Shown: in pieces, positions 15,559 to 15,705 of the stretch
Layout: every line of letters starts with the position of its first letter
Position numbering within the stretch: the first letter of the stretch is position 1
NCBI GenBank assembly: GCA_964414555.1
Contig: CAYPWW010000060.1
Location: 1-15,705, forward strand
DNA length: 15,705 nucleotides
From: Litorimonas sp964414555
Lineage (GTDB): Bacteria > Pseudomonadota > Alphaproteobacteria > Caulobacterales > Maricaulaceae
Direction: 5' to 3'
The notes under the pieces: model-generated
What the model was told of the DNA's origin: nothing
The model's database searches: none
The model's input: only the letters and a program-made list of their open reading frames with translations
Program-made: the position numbers and the translations under genes

Positions 15559-15705
15559 AATATTTAATTCTCGCCGGATTCTTTCTCGCTCTCGCAGGCT
15601 GCGCACAAGCCGTTGAACCCATCTCTGGCACTTGGACAAATGAACGCGGTTCGGCCGTGACGTTCGTTGCAAATGACGGATTGCTATCCGGCACTTACCA
15701 AACAC
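15555..15705 (+). CDS. Avidin/streptavidin-like lipoprotein, cut by the window end
   Basis: Fifty residues are visible. MKYLILAGFFLALAGC is a lipoprotein signal peptide with lipobox LAGC (C16). After a short linker comes ISGTWTNERGS, then DGLLSGTYQT. This closely follows the first two strands of avidins: chicken avidin has WTNDLGS and GTYIT, streptavidin GTWYNQLGS and GTYES. The biotin-contacting positions of avidin N12, S16, Y33 and T35 correspond to N29, S33, Y48 and T50. The residue equivalent to Leu14 is Arg (R31), which may alter binding. If confirmed, this is a membrane-anchored biotin-binding protein, whereas known bacterial avidins are mostly secreted or periplasmic. The start ATG overlaps the carboxylesterase TGA (15555-15558). 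A generic small beta-barrel lipoprotein is the alternative; the rest of the barrel, including the later tryptophans, is out of view. Confidence 0.62.
   Translation, partial: MKYLILAGFFLALAGCAQAVEPISGTWTNERGSAVTFVANDGLLSGTYQT

Noticed and set aside
1..15705. CRISPR arrays, insertion sequences, tRNA genes, phage genes
   Set aside because: No repeat-spacer pattern, transposase, terminal inverted repeats or tRNA-like cloverleaf was seen on reading through.

Overview
The window looks like chromosomal DNA of a moderately GC-rich alphaproteobacterium, probably marine and possibly in the Caulobacterales/Hyphomonadaceae range. Three things support this: a COQ9-family gene, an rRNA leader and promoter with an alphaproteobacterial look, and a large set of exported lipoproteins and hydrolases. 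The genus is not determinable from the sequence alone. The assembly is draft: there is a run of exactly 100 N (2676-2775), and the left edge falls just before a 16S rRNA gene, a repeat where contigs commonly break.

Left end (1-511): no protein gene. Read on the minus strand it is the promoter and leader of an rRNA operon whose 16S gene should begin at or just beyond base 1. It holds a strong -35/-10 pair, a terminator-like hairpin, a boxA-like element and a long hairpin close to the 16S start. A consensus DnaA box and a 16-bp direct repeat lie between this promoter and the divergent alkaline phosphatase gene.

512-3664, plus strand: a eukaryote-like alkaline phosphatase, an alpha/beta hydrolase cut by the N gap, and a delta-class carbonic anhydrase-like lipoprotein missing its first residues, closed by a clear terminator. 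The apparent single reading frame across the gap is an artefact.

3663-4910, minus strand: a beta-lactamase-fold serine hydrolase lipoprotein, divergent from the next block. 4977-10501, plus strand: a membrane-anchored alpha/beta hydrolase, an ABC-2 exporter pair (ATPase and permease, overlapping ATGA), a COQ9-family protein and a GT-C glycosyltransferase. 10498-12651, minus strand: a CPD photolyase followed by a lipoprotein MsrA, plausibly a light and oxidative damage repair pair.

12771-15705, plus strand: an NhaC-family antiporter, a type B carboxylesterase lipoprotein with a GTG start, and the beginning of a small lipoprotein that resembles avidin/streptavidin. Each start overlaps the previous stop, so the three are probably translationally coupled. 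This run, ending in a possible biotin-binding lipoprotein cut off by the window edge, is the most unusual part. The other genes belong to recognisable families.
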